DNA of 64,000 nucleotides from Astropecten irregularis (taxonomy: Eukaryota; Echinodermata; Asteroidea; Paxillosida; Astropectinidae): contig OZ020246.1 of assembly GCA_963971285.1 (NCBI GenBank), positions 10,771,217 through 10,835,216 on the forward strand. Reading direction: 5' to 3'. This document shows positions 31,701 through 43,300 of the stretch, piece after piece. The position numbers and the translations under genes were made by a program. Within the stretch, counting starts at the first letter, position 1; every line of letters begins with the position of its first letter. The notes below the pieces were generated by a model, which saw nothing but the letters and a program-made list of their open reading frames with translations, was not told the origin of the DNA and did not search any database.

Positions 31701-32761
31701 GTCTGAAATGCCATATTCGTTGAGAAATAAATGAAACTATTTTCTAATTGGAATAAATCGCTTCCGGAAGCGTTTTATTCATTCGTTGAAATGTGTAAAC
31801 GGGTTTTCACTATTTTCTCGTGCCCCAGATGGCTGATTGACCTCAAACTTCTCAGTTAAGGTATATGATGGATTACATAAATGTTCACTGTCAGCAACGG
31901 TTTTGTCGCAAAAACCAGTTCTGTACCATCCCTTTAAGTTCGGCGCGGCAGTAGCACGGCGTATAGTCTTGGCCTAAGAGACCCACTGATCGTTAGCTGC
32001 CGAGATGAGACGGTCCTTGTTTGCTGTAGTCTTTTTGTAGGACCGCTGACCTAAACTTGTATTCAGGAAATGTGGCCAGGTTTCCTAACCCAAAACAAGA
32101 ATTTGAATATGAGAGACGGTCGAAACTTTTTAGCAAGATCTAGATTTGAACAGCGGTAATAATTGTAGTGGTTTTTTTTTTATAAACGACAGGTAAACTT
32201 AAAGGTAGTATCATATTTTGGTGCTGATAGAAACCTACCGTTAAAGTTTGTCCGCCTGAAATGGTGTATTTATCCAGAAATTAGTAAAACAACGACCAAA
32301 AATCCAAAATAAAAGAGAAAAGACTTAAGAAATACTGTGGCCGTTTTTCACGATTTTCTTAAAAAGTGGGCACCGTATGGAACAGAAATTTTCACAGATG
32401 ACCATGTGACTGTATCTTCATTGATATTTTTTGCCCATGAATCTGTATTACTTTGACAAAAACCAAAGTATAATATTACCTTTAATTTCCGTATCCGATT
32501 GAGCGGCAGAGAAGTGAAATTGACGAACTTTGACTCGTTGCTCTCGTTGAATTAAGTTATTCGTGATTGTTTTCCTTTGCAGGACTGGAGTGGACTGGCA
32601 TGATGTTCAATCCAGCCCTAGCCGCTGCATTGACCTTCAATTGTCGCAATCATCCCATAGACGAACACCTGTTGGTGTACTGGGCAGCCCCACTTGTAAC
32701 CATTGCCTTGGTGCACGGTATGACAACGAGATCACTTCAGAAATCCGTCAAGAAAGAGTGA
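28742..32761 (+). CDS. AQP11: AQP11-type unorthodox aquaporin, four exons
   Basis: Coding exons 28742-28927, 29775-29925, 30788-31057 and 32583-32761 give 261 residues (human AQP11 is 271). The family forms intracellular, often ER-located channels for water, glycerol or hydrogen peroxide. Exon 1 has a hydrophobic N-terminal helix (GAVLFVLLATLLC). Exon 2 has the second helix (LVAYVVYLWLFFVVLGF) and the first pore loop. Exon 3 has helices 3-5 with VLGGQLAF and IFAEGLATLMYYLA. Exon 4 has EWTGMMFNPALAAALTF: the second box is intact NPA with Leu where classical aquaporins have Arg, as in AQP11/12. Aligned with human AQP11, N91-L92-G93 falls where NPC lies. The exon 3 acceptor was put at 30787 (GTAG|CTG) because the more obvious TTTCAG at 30798 breaks the frame. 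The protein ends SLQKSVKKE, much like the lysine-rich end of AQP11. Confidence 0.9.
29345..29702 (-). mobile_element. MITE, AAAGGTAGTATCATACTTTG family
   Basis: It starts TTAAAGGTAATATCATACTT and ends AAAGTATGATACTACCTTAA. The interior has the complement of CTGAAATTTTCACAGATGA and GTATGTTTCTACCAGCATC. It lies in aquaporin intron 1. Full or partial relatives: 30666-30760, 32200-32485, 33510-33881, 38461-38587, 41415-41735, 42420-42616, 50648-51008, 52199-52360. Confidence 0.85.
30040..30260. repeat. Degenerate SINE-like segment in aquaporin intron 2
   Basis: CACGAAAAAATCATGTGCTG and GGCTCAGGTGGGAT match the family E SINEs at 13.9 and 53.4 kb, but the B-box part has been replaced by unrelated sequence. 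I see nothing else in intron 2 apart from a 90-bp fragment of the AAAGGTAGTATC family near 30700. Confidence 0.5.
31130..31267. mobile_element. Harbinger-like MITE, GGGTCGATTTC subfamily, copy 1
   Basis: A 138-bp element with ends GGGTCGATTTCACCAAACTC and TGTGAAATCGACCC. ATCGTAGG/CCTACGAT-type inner repeats make it nearly one hairpin. The right flank is CTG and the left flank ACG, so the duplication has decayed or is absent. It lies in aquaporin intron 3. A sister copy is at 43680-43823. Confidence 0.8.
31368..31976. mobile_element. Nested pair of MITEs in aquaporin intron 3
   Basis: The outer element has inverted ends with GGCTATACGCCGTGCCACTG near 31380 and AGTAGCACGGCGTATAGTC near 31960. 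Inside it, 31617-31940 is a second element with ends TTAAGGGATGGTACAGAA and TTCTGTACCATCCCTTTAA, which carries internal blocks (ATTTTCTCGTGCCCCAGATG) shared with the AAAGGTACAATA family. The inner insertion is therefore younger. Confidence 0.75.
32200..32486 (+). mobile_element. MITE, AAAGGTAGTATCATACTTTG family
   Basis: From TTAAAGGTAGTATCATATTT to AAAGTATAATATTACCTTTAA, about 100 bp upstream of aquaporin exon 4. Internal landmarks: CCTGAAATGGTGTATTTATC, GTGGGCACCGTATGG and CCATGAATCTGTATTACTTT. Confidence 0.85.
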
Positions 32762-35633
32762 GAGCGATCGCTCATGTCGCCAAGCTGCACAACCCTTTAT
32801 AAGTTGTGCACGTCTCTTGGAACGGATTGTTAGCCAGATCCTACTTAAATTATAGCTTATCTTTGCAGAGAATAACTACTAGGATGTTCGTGTTTTATAC
32901 GAAGTCCCAGATATGCTAGTCAACTTCGCGTTAGTTGAGCTTAGTGCTCGGAAAATGTTTGTGTTGGTGAGTGTGCTCCAAGCGCAGAGATTTGCACAAA
33001 ATATTTCCGCCGTGTGATGTCCCTTCTGCACCACCGTCAGTACCTACCTCTGTTGGCTTATATACTAAACTAATGGCGATTGTCTTTCTGTTTTCTTTAG
33101 CTTAACTACCGTATTGGGAATTTGTTCATATTTCAGGCAAAGGTATGGTAGCCCGACAGTGCCAGGTGAAATATTTTTACATATCCGGGGTTTGAATGTT
33201 ATTTTGTGTGGCGGTCGCCTGATAATTTACGGCCGCCAGATAACTGCTACAAAAGAAATATTATTATAACCCATGTCAAAACAAAATATTTATCTGGTAC
33301 TACGGGCTTCCGTACCTAATTGGCCGAGGGATAAGTTTGTAGTTTTTGTGTTTAAAAAAACAACAACAACTTAATTAATGATTAAGTAATAATAAACATC
33401 TTATAAAGATAAATGAGCACTGTGATTATGTAACAGTTACATTACATTAGTTACCATTAAAACGATTGGAATTGTGTCTTTCATCTTGCAACAAGTACAT
33501 GTAGGCCTATTAAGGTAGTATCATACTTTGGTTAGAAACCAAAGCAGACATTTTCACAGATTTACGTATAACTTACAGGGTATATGAAAGATGGTGGTGG
33601 TAGAAATATACCGTTACAATTTTTCCGCTTGAAATGGTGTATTTATCCAGAAATTAGTCAAACAACGACCGAAAATCTTTTTGATCTTTTAAAAGATCAA
33701 AAATAAAAGAGAAAAGACTTAAGAAATACTGTGGCTGTTTTTAACTGTTTTCTCAAAAAGTGGGCACCGTATGGGACTGGAATTTTCACAGAAGACTGTG
33801 ACTGTATCTTTCTTGATATTTCTGCCCATGAATCTGTACTACTTCTTTGACAAAAACCAAAGTATGATACTACCTTTAAAACGATTGGAATAATTATTGT
33901 GTCTTGCAAATTGCAACAAGTACATTCATTAAAATGCTTACACTTAACTCTTAGAGTTAGTTTACCTTGCGCCGGCTATATCAATATAGGGCATAAAACA
34001 AGATCTTCTTTTCTTCAGGGTTTTTCTTTTCAAACGGGTAATGTTGTTACCGACTGTTAAAAATAACTTGTCAATCACTGACACACAAAACTCATACGCA
34101 GTTTCGTCTGTTAAAGTTATATGGCGCCCTCTACAAACGGATTTGACCGACCATCTGCAGAAATTCCTCAATGAAAACTAGCCAATGAGCGTGCGATATA
34201 CCATGGTACCACGTGATGTAGTAATTTATGCATTATTGCTGCGTAAACGTCTGCGTATGGGATACACAATGTGGACGGCTAAAAACATGGCATTTTACAC
34301 CCTTTCTCCAGCCAAAATGAAGTTAGAAAACCTTCGAGAAACTATCGTCTTCATGGAATTCAAACAGCTATGGGTAATGTTCAATAGGAAGTTTCATGTA
34401 CTTCACAGCATGTAGACAAACCCGTACCCGGTCGGCCGTCTTTTCTGGACTGCTGCCATGCAGCCTCTGTATGGACAAGCAGGCGCCATTTTTAAATTCC
34501 GTGGACCGTCGTACATGTACATATCTTGTGACATTGGCATGAATATCTTTTATGCCAACGTTTACATGTTATCATCACCTGGCCTATGAACGGCCAGAGA
34601 TGCCGGGAAACTCTTCTTATCAGACTGGATTTTGTCACCAAAAATGTCGGACGGCAACGGAATCTGAGGAACTCCAACTGGTTCAGCGTGGTAAGTGGTA
34701 TTGCACTGCACTGTAATGTAGCATTTTGTTTGCACGGTAACTATGTACATGTAGTATATGTAACACGTAACACTGGAGTAGCGAGAAAACTGAATTATAA
34801 GGGCTTTATTTTGACCTATAAGTTACACTTCAAATCATGGCAGCGGCAGCCATCTTTTCAAAATGCCCTCTGTCATAGGTCACAGCGAAAAATTCCCCAT
34901 ATGCACTGTAACACGGATGGAAACAGTGCCGTGTGTAAAAAGCGCCGCGCTGATTGGTCAACGCGCGAGGCCGTGCTCGTGACGTCACGGAAACCATGTG
35001 CTGGCCCAACTCGTTACGCACGCACGCAGGGCCGTTGCAGACACGTACGGGGCACGCATTACGCGATGTGCCTATTCAAACACACGCGGTGTACGACTAC
35101 GCAACGATCAACAGTCGGCCGTACGACATCTCCGGATGACCATGCAATTCTATGCATATTCATGTGGCGCTCTCAGCATACACAACCAATAGACCCAACA
35201 CACGTTATATGAATATTCAACGACCCAACAATCACACTCAGACGGTGGCGCGGTTTCGCGGTAAAATGACAACAAAAATACAGCTCACCAAAGTTCAAAT
35301 ACGATCGCGGTGTCCGTGAGTTCTCGAACGTCGGGTGACACCACCAAAAATGGTCAAAAGGTCGAAGAAATGTACAAATTTGTATGTTTTTGGTACCATT
35401 CGAAAGATCGTGGCGAGGTCTGTCGAAGTAACTATGGTTAGAGTGGGCATCGCTGAGTATGTGCCCATGCGCGTCAGTTTCATTCATGAAAACTTCCATT
35501 TTTGGTCAGTGCGATGACGTCACATAATGAGATGATCGTGACGCCCTCTTGCGACCGTTTCGTGCCAATTCGTGTAAGGGATTTTTCGCTGTGTAGGTTT
35601 TGCTCAAGTTGTCATTATAAATTATGACCTTCG
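32762..35633. other. Aquaporin 3' flank
   Basis: The first few hundred bases are probably 3'UTR. The MITE at 33510-33881 follows. A CpG-richer stretch at 34400-35560 has open frames on both strands (the longest 34586-35212, plus) but no recognisable domain, and no chain of exons I could support; it could be an unannotated promoter or exon region. GCGCCCTCT-type words occur at 34121 and 35541. Confidence 0.5.
33510..33881 (+). mobile_element. MITE, AAAGGTAGTATCATACTTTG family, best full copy
   Basis: A 370-bp element with about 20-bp terminal inverted repeats (AAGGTAGTATCATACTTTGG and complement). The centre holds the palindrome GATCTTTTAAAAGATC. A flank of roughly 45 bp, starting AAAACGATTGGAATTGTGTC, is present before the element (from about 33459) and again after it (from 33878). 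Confidence 0.88.
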
Positions 35634-36353
35634 GGTCAAGTCGTACCCAAGTTAACGCGTACTCAAGTCAAGTCGTACCCAAAAAATGACACCCAAGTCA
35701 ACTCGTACCCAAGTCATCTCGTACCCAAGTTAACTCGCACCCAGGTTAAGTCATACCCAAGTCAAGTCGTACCCCATTATTGCACAAGGCATGCGGCCGC
35801 CGCTGATGACAGACTTCGAAACTGTCATATTCCGTACCTGTTTTAAATTGACATCTATGTAGAGGTTGAATTAATTAAGATGAATATAAAACTACAACTA
35901 GGCCTAGTGTCTGTCTGTTTTAATTTTGCTGTGTCTTAATCGTTTGTCGGGCGTGGGGTATGAACAGGGATTTTGTGGGCAGGTGGAATGCGCAATTGAT
36001 TTTGATTTTGAAACGGACGGTGATGGGTGGGGTGTTTTGTTCAATTGATTTTGAAACAGGAATTTTTTGGAGGCGGGTTCTTGAATGATAAATAATAATT
36101 TTGAAATTAATGCAATTTATTTCGATTAAAAGAGACATTAAAATACGATAGGGCCTAACTAGTAAAATGTCATGGTCTACACGAACAAGATTTTATTCAC
36201 AATTGCATAGGGGTATGAGTTGACTTGGGTACGAGCTGACTTGGGTACGAGTTAACTTGGGTACGAGTTGACTTGGGTACGAGTTGACTTGGGTACGACT
36301 TGACTTGGGTACGAGTTGACTTGGGTACGAGTTAACCTGGGTACGAGATGACC
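35634..36353. mobile_element. Foldback element with tandem-repeat arms
   Basis: The left arm (35634-35774) is about eight units of a 16-bp word of the type CAAGTCGTACCCAAGT. The right arm (36211-36353) is about eight units of its complement, ACTTGGGTACGAGTTG. The 435-bp centre has no coding capacity. Long inverted repeats built of short direct repeats are the mark of foldback (FB)-type transposons, but the sequence is not related to any I can name. Confidence 0.8.
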
Positions 36354-36737
36354 CAAAATCGTGGCGGAAAACATGTGCAAAATCGCAAAATTATCAAAGT
36401 TGTGCCTATATCTTTGTTATGGAAAACATTTTACAAAGTTCTAGAAATTTTTCTATTTTAATGAAAGGGGATTCCAGAATTAAGAAATTAGCTTTGGAAC
36501 ACAGTAAATTAATATTTACACAACACATGTACTAACAATTAATTATAGAATTGGCATTCAATTGGGTGATATTGTGAACCTCAATAATTATTGTGGAGTA
36601 GACCTATACATAGGCCTACATACGTGTACATGGCCCTGTTTCACATATATTTTCAAAACTATTTCAGTATTAGCTTTTTATTGAGAGAATGATGCCTGTC
36701 AATCAGCTATAGGGCTCAGTAATAATAATCCGTAACA

Positions 36738-38210
36738 GGGCTTGCCCTTTATTTTTTCTGACAGTAGCCCGCCGGGCTAGTAAATTGTGTTTTTTACTAG
36801 CCCGCAGAAAAAAACAACAATTAAAACAGGTTTTTGACTTTTGTTCATCGTTGGCTAGAAATCACTGTCGCTGGTAGTGGAGTCGAGATGTTCTTCTTAA
36901 ATCGATCCATTAAAAAACCGTTTCTTCTCTGGAGCACCATGCTCAAATACATCGATTTTGCACTCAGACATGGCGAGTCAATCACAAAATTCTTTCAAGG
37001 TGCGAATCAGAAGCGATCAGGCCTCAAATTTCAATGATTTTAGGGCACTGCCATTTTGGCCCCAAGAAAGTGGACATTTTAGGGGCACTGCGGCCAAACC
37101 CAGAGGCAAAGAGGCAACTTTTTTTTAATGAAGGAAAGGCACCGAGGCCAAACACTGTTTTGGAGCCTACAAGTACAAAATAATGAAGAATCGCCTTAAA
37201 ACTCCTGTGAAATGACAGGGACAGATATGGAGAGGGGAATCACCTCATTTCATATTTCCTTCCTCCATGGGTACAGGCACGCCGCTAGTACTAGTACAAG
37301 TGGCGTATCGAAAACTTGATACCTCGAATGACCATATCGTTGCGAGATCCCTGTAAAAATATTCTGACCGTCCATCCTTCCAAAGTACCGTAAATTGCAT
37401 TTTCCTGATCAGCTAAATGTTGCTTGAATTCCAGTTGGTTATTTTGTCCATTTGGCCAAGTAGAAAAACTCTTTTCACATGCTCGATTATCGTGAATCGC
37501 CTTCCGAACATGACGATCGCATGGAGAAACGTAAACATAGCACAGGCCGCATGCATACCGACTTTTCCACGCCTGGTATCCGAGCACGTAAAAGCCTCAA
37601 ATTCAAAGCAAACGTGCACCAGCAAAATAGTCCGGAAGTCTACTGTGCATGCATGCAATGCATGCAACGTAAACACGTGTGTATAGATGATGTTGGTACG
37701 GTATGTAGTGGGCGCGCTGTATGGTGCAGTTGCGGCAGGTCGGGCTCGGTACCGTGGATCGTGGCCGGATTTTCTCGGTAGGAAAACTGCTTTTTTTTTG
37801 CGTGGATGGAAGATTGGTAATTTACGGGAAATAAAAGACACAATTTCAGGGGGCACCGCGGCCGTGAAGAAAAGGGCACACGGCCAATTTTGGCAAATTT
37901 TGGCCGCGGACAAACTTGGGCACGGCGGCCAAATATAAGGGCACCGGCGGCCATGGCCGCGGTGGCCGCGGTGAAATTTGAGGCCTGAGCAATGTTGGGG
38001 ATTATATGATTTCCAATAAAATGTTACATTCATGACAGACAAAAGGTAAAGCTTTGAAATCAAGAGTTCGTTTTATTTTCTTTTATCACATCATAAAAAC
38101 AAGGAACGTGCACATATTTTAACTAGCCCGCCGGGCAAGTTGGGCAGGGGTTTTTACTAGCCCGCAGCCGTTTTTACTAGCCATTGCTAGCGTTAAGGTC
38201 GAGCCCTGCG
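36738..38210. mobile_element. Nested elements: ACTAGCCCGC-type host with a 970-bp insertion
   Basis: The host element runs from AGGGCTTGCCC (36738) to GTCGAGCCCTG (38210) and holds repeated TTTACTAGCCCGC near both ends. Within it, 37018-37987 is a second element with inverted ends CAGGCCTCAAATTTCA / TGAAATTTGAGGCCTG and many GGCCGCGG and GGGCACNGCGGCC words. Open frames inside (up to 216 codons, minus) have no recognisable domain and follow the GC-rich repeats. Confidence 0.65.
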
Positions 38211-38460
38211 TAATAAGCTAGATTGAGTTCCATTTGCACTTTTACATTTACTGTACGTCGTCATAAAGCTGAAGGGGGAACAAATGAGCTTTCTATTAAA
38301 ATTCCATTATTGCCTGCTGCATGTATGGTTGATAAATAGCTGAAGTTTATTGAGGTGATGAAACACAATTTTTAAACATTTGTAGGGTTTAATTTCCGAG
38401 TGCTGATTAATACTGTATTCATCTAGTTTCCTTCTGAATTTGTAGATCCCTTGAAAATAA

Positions 38461-38587
38461 GTTTAAAAGATCAAAAATAATTTTAACGGTATGTTTCTAC
38501 CATCACCATCTTTATACCCTGTAAGTTATAGGTAAATCTGTGCAGAGTATGTTTTGGTATGCTTCCAAAGTATGATAGTACCTTTAA
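38461..38587 (-). mobile_element. MITE half-copy, AAAGGTAGTATC family
   Basis: It starts at the central palindrome (TTTAAAAGATCAAAAAT) and runs to TATGATAGTACCTTTAA, so the left half is missing. It includes GTATGTTTCTACCATCACC. Confidence 0.75.
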
Positions 38588-38744
38588 CTAGAGATTGTGT
38601 CTATTGAAAACAGAACACGAGGCTTTTCCGTTTTATGATATTCAAATAAATTGTCAAAACCTTTTACACACAAAGACATTTGATTAAGATATTAAGCCTA
38701 CTTTAAATATACTTGGTCATGTTTGTGTCAAAAAAAAAAAAACT

Positions 38745-39180
38745 TGCCTAATATTAACATTTGGTGAAAGAATCCTGATCATAGCTCTTACCACTTACCA
38801 ACTAAATGAGGAGCTACTTCAAGTTTGACCGGAAGTAGAGGTCAAAGGGGTCAACCAATGTATCACAAAGAAAGACCTTACCTTACATTCACTTTTTGTG
38901 AAAGAATCATGATCCTAGCTCTTACCACTTTTAAATGAGGAGCTACTTCCTGTTTGACCGGAAATAGAGGTCATAGAGGTCAAGCAATGTGTCACAAAGA
39001 AAGACCCTGCCTAACAATCACTTTTGGTGAAAGAATCATGATCCTAGCTCTTACCACTTTTAAATGAGGAGCTACTTCCTGTTTGACCGGAAGTAGAGGT
39101 CACAGAGGTCAAGCAATGTGTCACAAAGAAAGACCCTGCCTAACAATCACTTTTGGTGAAAGAATCAACTTAATATCTCA
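38745..39180 (+). repeat. Tandem array, about 130-bp unit
   Basis: The block GAAAGAATCATGATCCTAGC starts at 38766, 38900 and 39029, and its first bases again at 39158 (steps 134, 129, 129). Each unit contains GAGGAGCTACTTCCTGTTTG and ACCGGAAGTAGAGGTCA. After the array come a TGACGTCATGATGAGG stretch and a GAA-rich microsatellite (39392-39425). The text resembles the TGACGTCA-rich repeat at 46.4-47.0 kb. Confidence 0.85.
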
Positions 39181-39688
39181 AACTGTTGAATTTTTGTTGA
39201 TTTTTAAAGATTTTGAATTAAATTCAAATCGCTTGTCGCATGACCTCTGATGACGTCATGATGAGGAAAAGTTTCGGGAGACAACTACCCTATATGGACT
39301 TCCTTCAGACCAAGTTTGGTTAAAATCGGCTACTTAAAAATGACCAAAGTGCCGCAGACAAAATTTGTGTACAAAGTCAATACAAATTGAGGAGAAGAAG
39401 AAGAAGAAGAAGAAGAAAGAAAAAAAAACAGAACAAAAGTAATACCTTTTCCGATCACAATCGGAAAAGCCAATTAAGGCCAAGAATTACTGACTGACAT
39501 TACTCAAAAAAACATTATCCTTAATTGAGAGTTAACTTACTGGATGCAAGTTGTGATAACTTCAATCTCGGCGCTGAAAATCTGTAGGTATCTGAGTTTT
39601 ACAAGGTGTTTTGACCTACAATGGTATATGCATTTCGAATGCTGCAGGTTCCTTTTTTTATCTCTGTCAGGCACCATTTCAGTCCTCA

Positions 39689-40170
39689 AGGCTCGAATTT
39701 CGTGAAAAAAAAGTTCCGAGACTGCAGGTCTATTAACTGAAGCACTTTACTAGACCTGGGGCCGATTTCATAAAACTTACGACGCGTCGCAGAGTTAAGA
39801 TGCATCCTTTCTCTATGGACTCAACGCATAGATGCGACGCGTCGCAGCTAGGATGCGTCGCAAATCGAGTTGCGACACGTCGCAGGGCTTTTTGAAATCG
39901 GCCCCTGAACTTTTTTCACTATAGTATAGACATGTGACATGTACTACTATAGGAGGTTGAAATCTTTTGTCATGATCTTGTATCATTTCCTAAAAAGGTT
40001 GAGGTTTGTTCAAGCCACAAAATCATCCATTTAGGCACCATTTTAATTACCGGTATGCAAGGAAAACAAAATCACTAGACAGCCGGACTAGTGCAGTACA
40101 CACTTTTACTAGACCAACACTGAAATCACTAGACTCGGTCCACGGTCTAGTGGATATTTCAAGCCCTGGT
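39689..40170. mobile_element. GGGCTYGAAAT-ended element, copy 2, carrying an insertion
   Basis: The same element as at 11785-12048 (TTTACTAGACC, CACTAGACAGCCGG, TATTTCAAGCCC). It is interrupted at 39759-39904 by a Harbinger-like MITE. The other copy shows the uninserted site. Confidence 0.8.
39759..39904. mobile_element. Harbinger-like MITE, GACGCGTCGCA subfamily
   Basis: A 146-bp element from GGGCCGATTTCATAAAACTT to TTTTTGAAATCGGCCC. GACGCGTCGC words are repeated within. CTG flanks it on both sides (39756-39758, 39905-39907). The sister host copy near 11850 reads TAGACCTGAACTT without the insert, so CTG is a true 3-bp target duplication. Confidence 0.92.
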
Positions 40171-40316
40171 CTTATTAGGCTTTGTGAACAAGGTGTCAAA
40201 TTGATGTCCATCAGTGGAACTATTTTCCTCTTGAGTAATAGTCTCTGTATCAATTTTGTCTGCAATTACTGTAGGGGATGAATCCTCCGTGGTATTGGTG
40301 GCGCTATCACATCAGC

Positions 40317-43300
40317 ATGGCTCTCTCTTCCTCTTCTCCAGAGTTCAAGGTAATTAACAAATTGGTCATGCTTGTATTTATTAATTTAGATCCTGCAATT
40401 GTCTATTTGTCCGTTTGTGTGTGGATTTGCTCCTAGGACATTTTTCATTTTTATTTTTAATTGCCTTGAAGTTTAAATTGTGAAAACTTTAAAATCATTT
40501 TGAATATTTCCTTATTCAGTGTTTCTATGATTATGTTGTTTGCTGTAAGGTAAACGAGAGGTTTTGTTTATCATTTTCAGAGATGACTTTCTTGTCTTGC
40601 AGTAGGGAAAACCTCCCTCCTTTTTGTTCCTTTTTTTCTTCCTGTATTGTACTAAAAGATTTACTTTACATGACATTGAAGTGTTTATAATTTATACCTT
40701 TTATGAGAGTCACTCATCCTACCATACCACCTTGGTAACTTGTATTGTGACATCACTTTAGATTGATAATGTATATGGGTGTGTTTGTTTAGCTTCCACG
40801 GGGCAGCCCTGACCAGGGAATGGTCGTGTATACTGCACAAAACAATAGAGAGGGTGGGGACGAAGTTGACTGGTGTCGACTTCTGGATGCTAAACGAACG
40901 CACAGTATATTTTGCATTAAAATCAGTAGCCTGTGTCACATTGAAGGAAATATCATGATCACTGATTTTTGAAGAATAAGTTGGTCCTCCTACTAATTAG
41001 AAGTATATACAATAACAGGGGCCAATTTCATAGAGCTGCTTAGCACAACAATTTGCTAAGCATGACATTTCTGTCTTAGTAAAAACAGGATTAACAACCA
41101 AATTTCTGTGTGTTGTGTATCACTTGCAGTTGTTCTTTGGCTGTTGTTCGCTGACCATGAATATCAAATGGAATTTCCAATGGTGGTTTGTTTCATTGGG
41201 CGAGCTATTTTTGTGCTAAGCAATTTTGTGTGCTAAGCAGTTATATGAAGCCCCAGGCTGAGGACATGTTTAACTTATTCAAATTGTTTCTGTTTACATA
41301 TTTCTGTATCTCTAGGTCACTGTAGAGTCACATGATGGAGCTGTCACTTGAGCCCTAACATCAGGCCTGTCATCTGTTTGTCGTCCTCCATGGCTCAGGT
41401 ATGAAACTCTTTTTATAGGTAGTATCATGCTTTGGTAAGAAACCAAAACATACATATTCACAGATTTACCTATAACTTTCAGGGTATGAAGATGATGCTG
41501 GTAGAAACATGCCATTGAAATGTTTCCGCCTGAAATGGGGTATTTATTCAGAAATTAGTAAAACAACGACCAAAAGAGAAAAATACTGTGGCTGTTTTTT
41601 ACTGTTTTCTCAAAAAGTGGGCACCGTATGGGACTGAAATTTTCACAGATGACTTACTGTATCTTCCTTGATATTTTTGCCCATGAATCTGTATTGCATT
41701 GATAAAAACCAAAGTATGATATTACCTTTAAACAACACCACTAGATTAATTGAATCTATTCAGGCCTTTTCACACTATCCAAAGTCTCTGGGTTGGAACC
41801 AGATGGAACCCCGAGATTTTGTTAAACCCTTTTCACACTTGAAAAGTTTCAACCCCGAGTTGACCCGGGTACGACGGCCTATTAACTGGATTGAAATCAA
41901 ACCTGGAAGGGAGCAGGGTTGAAAATCTCAATCTGTGTCGTATGAGCCAATTCACAAAAAAATGTAGTGTGAACATTGCATCTCTTTGATCCTGTTCAAA
42001 AACTTGCCGGGCTGATCCAGGGTGGATCTAAAAGGAGACCGTGTGAAAAGGCCTGTAGACTGCAGTTTGTCTTATTCACTATTTCTTTGTCTCATTCAAT
42101 AATCTTTGTGAATTAATGTTCATCTGTTGTTTTTGTTTTCATATTAATCTGTATCTGTAGGTTTAAATACGAAGGGATCCATCGCATGAGAGTTACCGGT
42201 AACTGCATGTCAGTCTTCTCCTCATCTTGTCCATTTCTCCAGGTAATTCTATTCATATTGTTTCATCCAGTTTGCATTTGAATCTGCTCTGAAGTATTTT
42301 GCACATGTATATATAATGGACCTTTCTGGCTTTCGTGGTCACCTGATTAAAAGGCGTCCTCCAATGGGAGACTTTTGGAGAGTCGGTCTTGAGTCAACAG
42401 CGCACGAAATGAGAAAATCAGCGACCAAAAATCTTTTTGATCTTTTAAAAGATCAAAAATAAAAGACTTAAGAAAAACTGTAACCGTTTTTCACTGTTTT
42501 CTCAAAAAGTGGGCATCGTATGGGACTGAAATTTTCACAGATGACTATATTGATATTTTTGCCAATGAATCTGTATTTCTTTGACAAAAACCAAAGTATG
42601 ATACTACCTTTAACAGCAAATACTGCACTGCTGGCTCACACTTACCATAATGATATGACTGATTTGTCTCGCTTCGTCCCTCTTTTTTGTTGTATTCTAT
42701 CTTCATTGCATATATCAGTGTTTTGTAACCTTTGAATATTTTCATACTGGAAAATGTTTCATACTAGAAAGGGTTAATACTGTCAAGTTTGCTGTTTGTG
42801 TACAAACTACTTTTGCAGTTTATGCAAAGTTTTTCTTAGTCATGGAGTAGTCTCTTTCCATGCATTTGAAATAGAAATGATGAAAATGCTGTTATGTTGT
42901 GAATTCTTTCTCACAGTAATCTGTTCCATAAATCTGTATTCTTTTGTTTGAGGAACTTGAATTGTCACATGATCTCACTTTTCTATTGCATTTGTGTGTA
43001 TTCTACATGTACTGTACATTCTATATGTTGTTTGCATATTGTCTTCATAGTGTGTAGTTTGAAAAATGGCATGTGGGTTATTCAACCTGTGTTTCTTTTT
43101 CTTGTCCATTCTTTCAGGTCTCGACGATGGAAGATTCTGCGATCTCAAAAAGCCATGCTCCCTACCCTTTCTTTTACCATGGAATAACAGTAAAAGATCA
43201 AGGCTTCGAGGACAATCATTGGTCGTTGACACACAGGAATACCTTGCGACAGGTCCAACTATCAATACACAACAATCTGTATGGCTTTCCCGACCCTGAC

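Noticed and set aside
34586..35212. Longest plus-strand open frame near the middle (208 codons)
   Set aside because: Overlaps equally open minus-strand frames in a CpG-richer stretch, is rich in Arg/Thr/His without any domain, and has no splice or homology support.
37413..38063. 216-codon minus-strand open frame
   Set aside because: Lies inside the nested transposon 37018-37987; openness follows from its GC-rich GGCCGCGG repeats and no transposase motif is visible.
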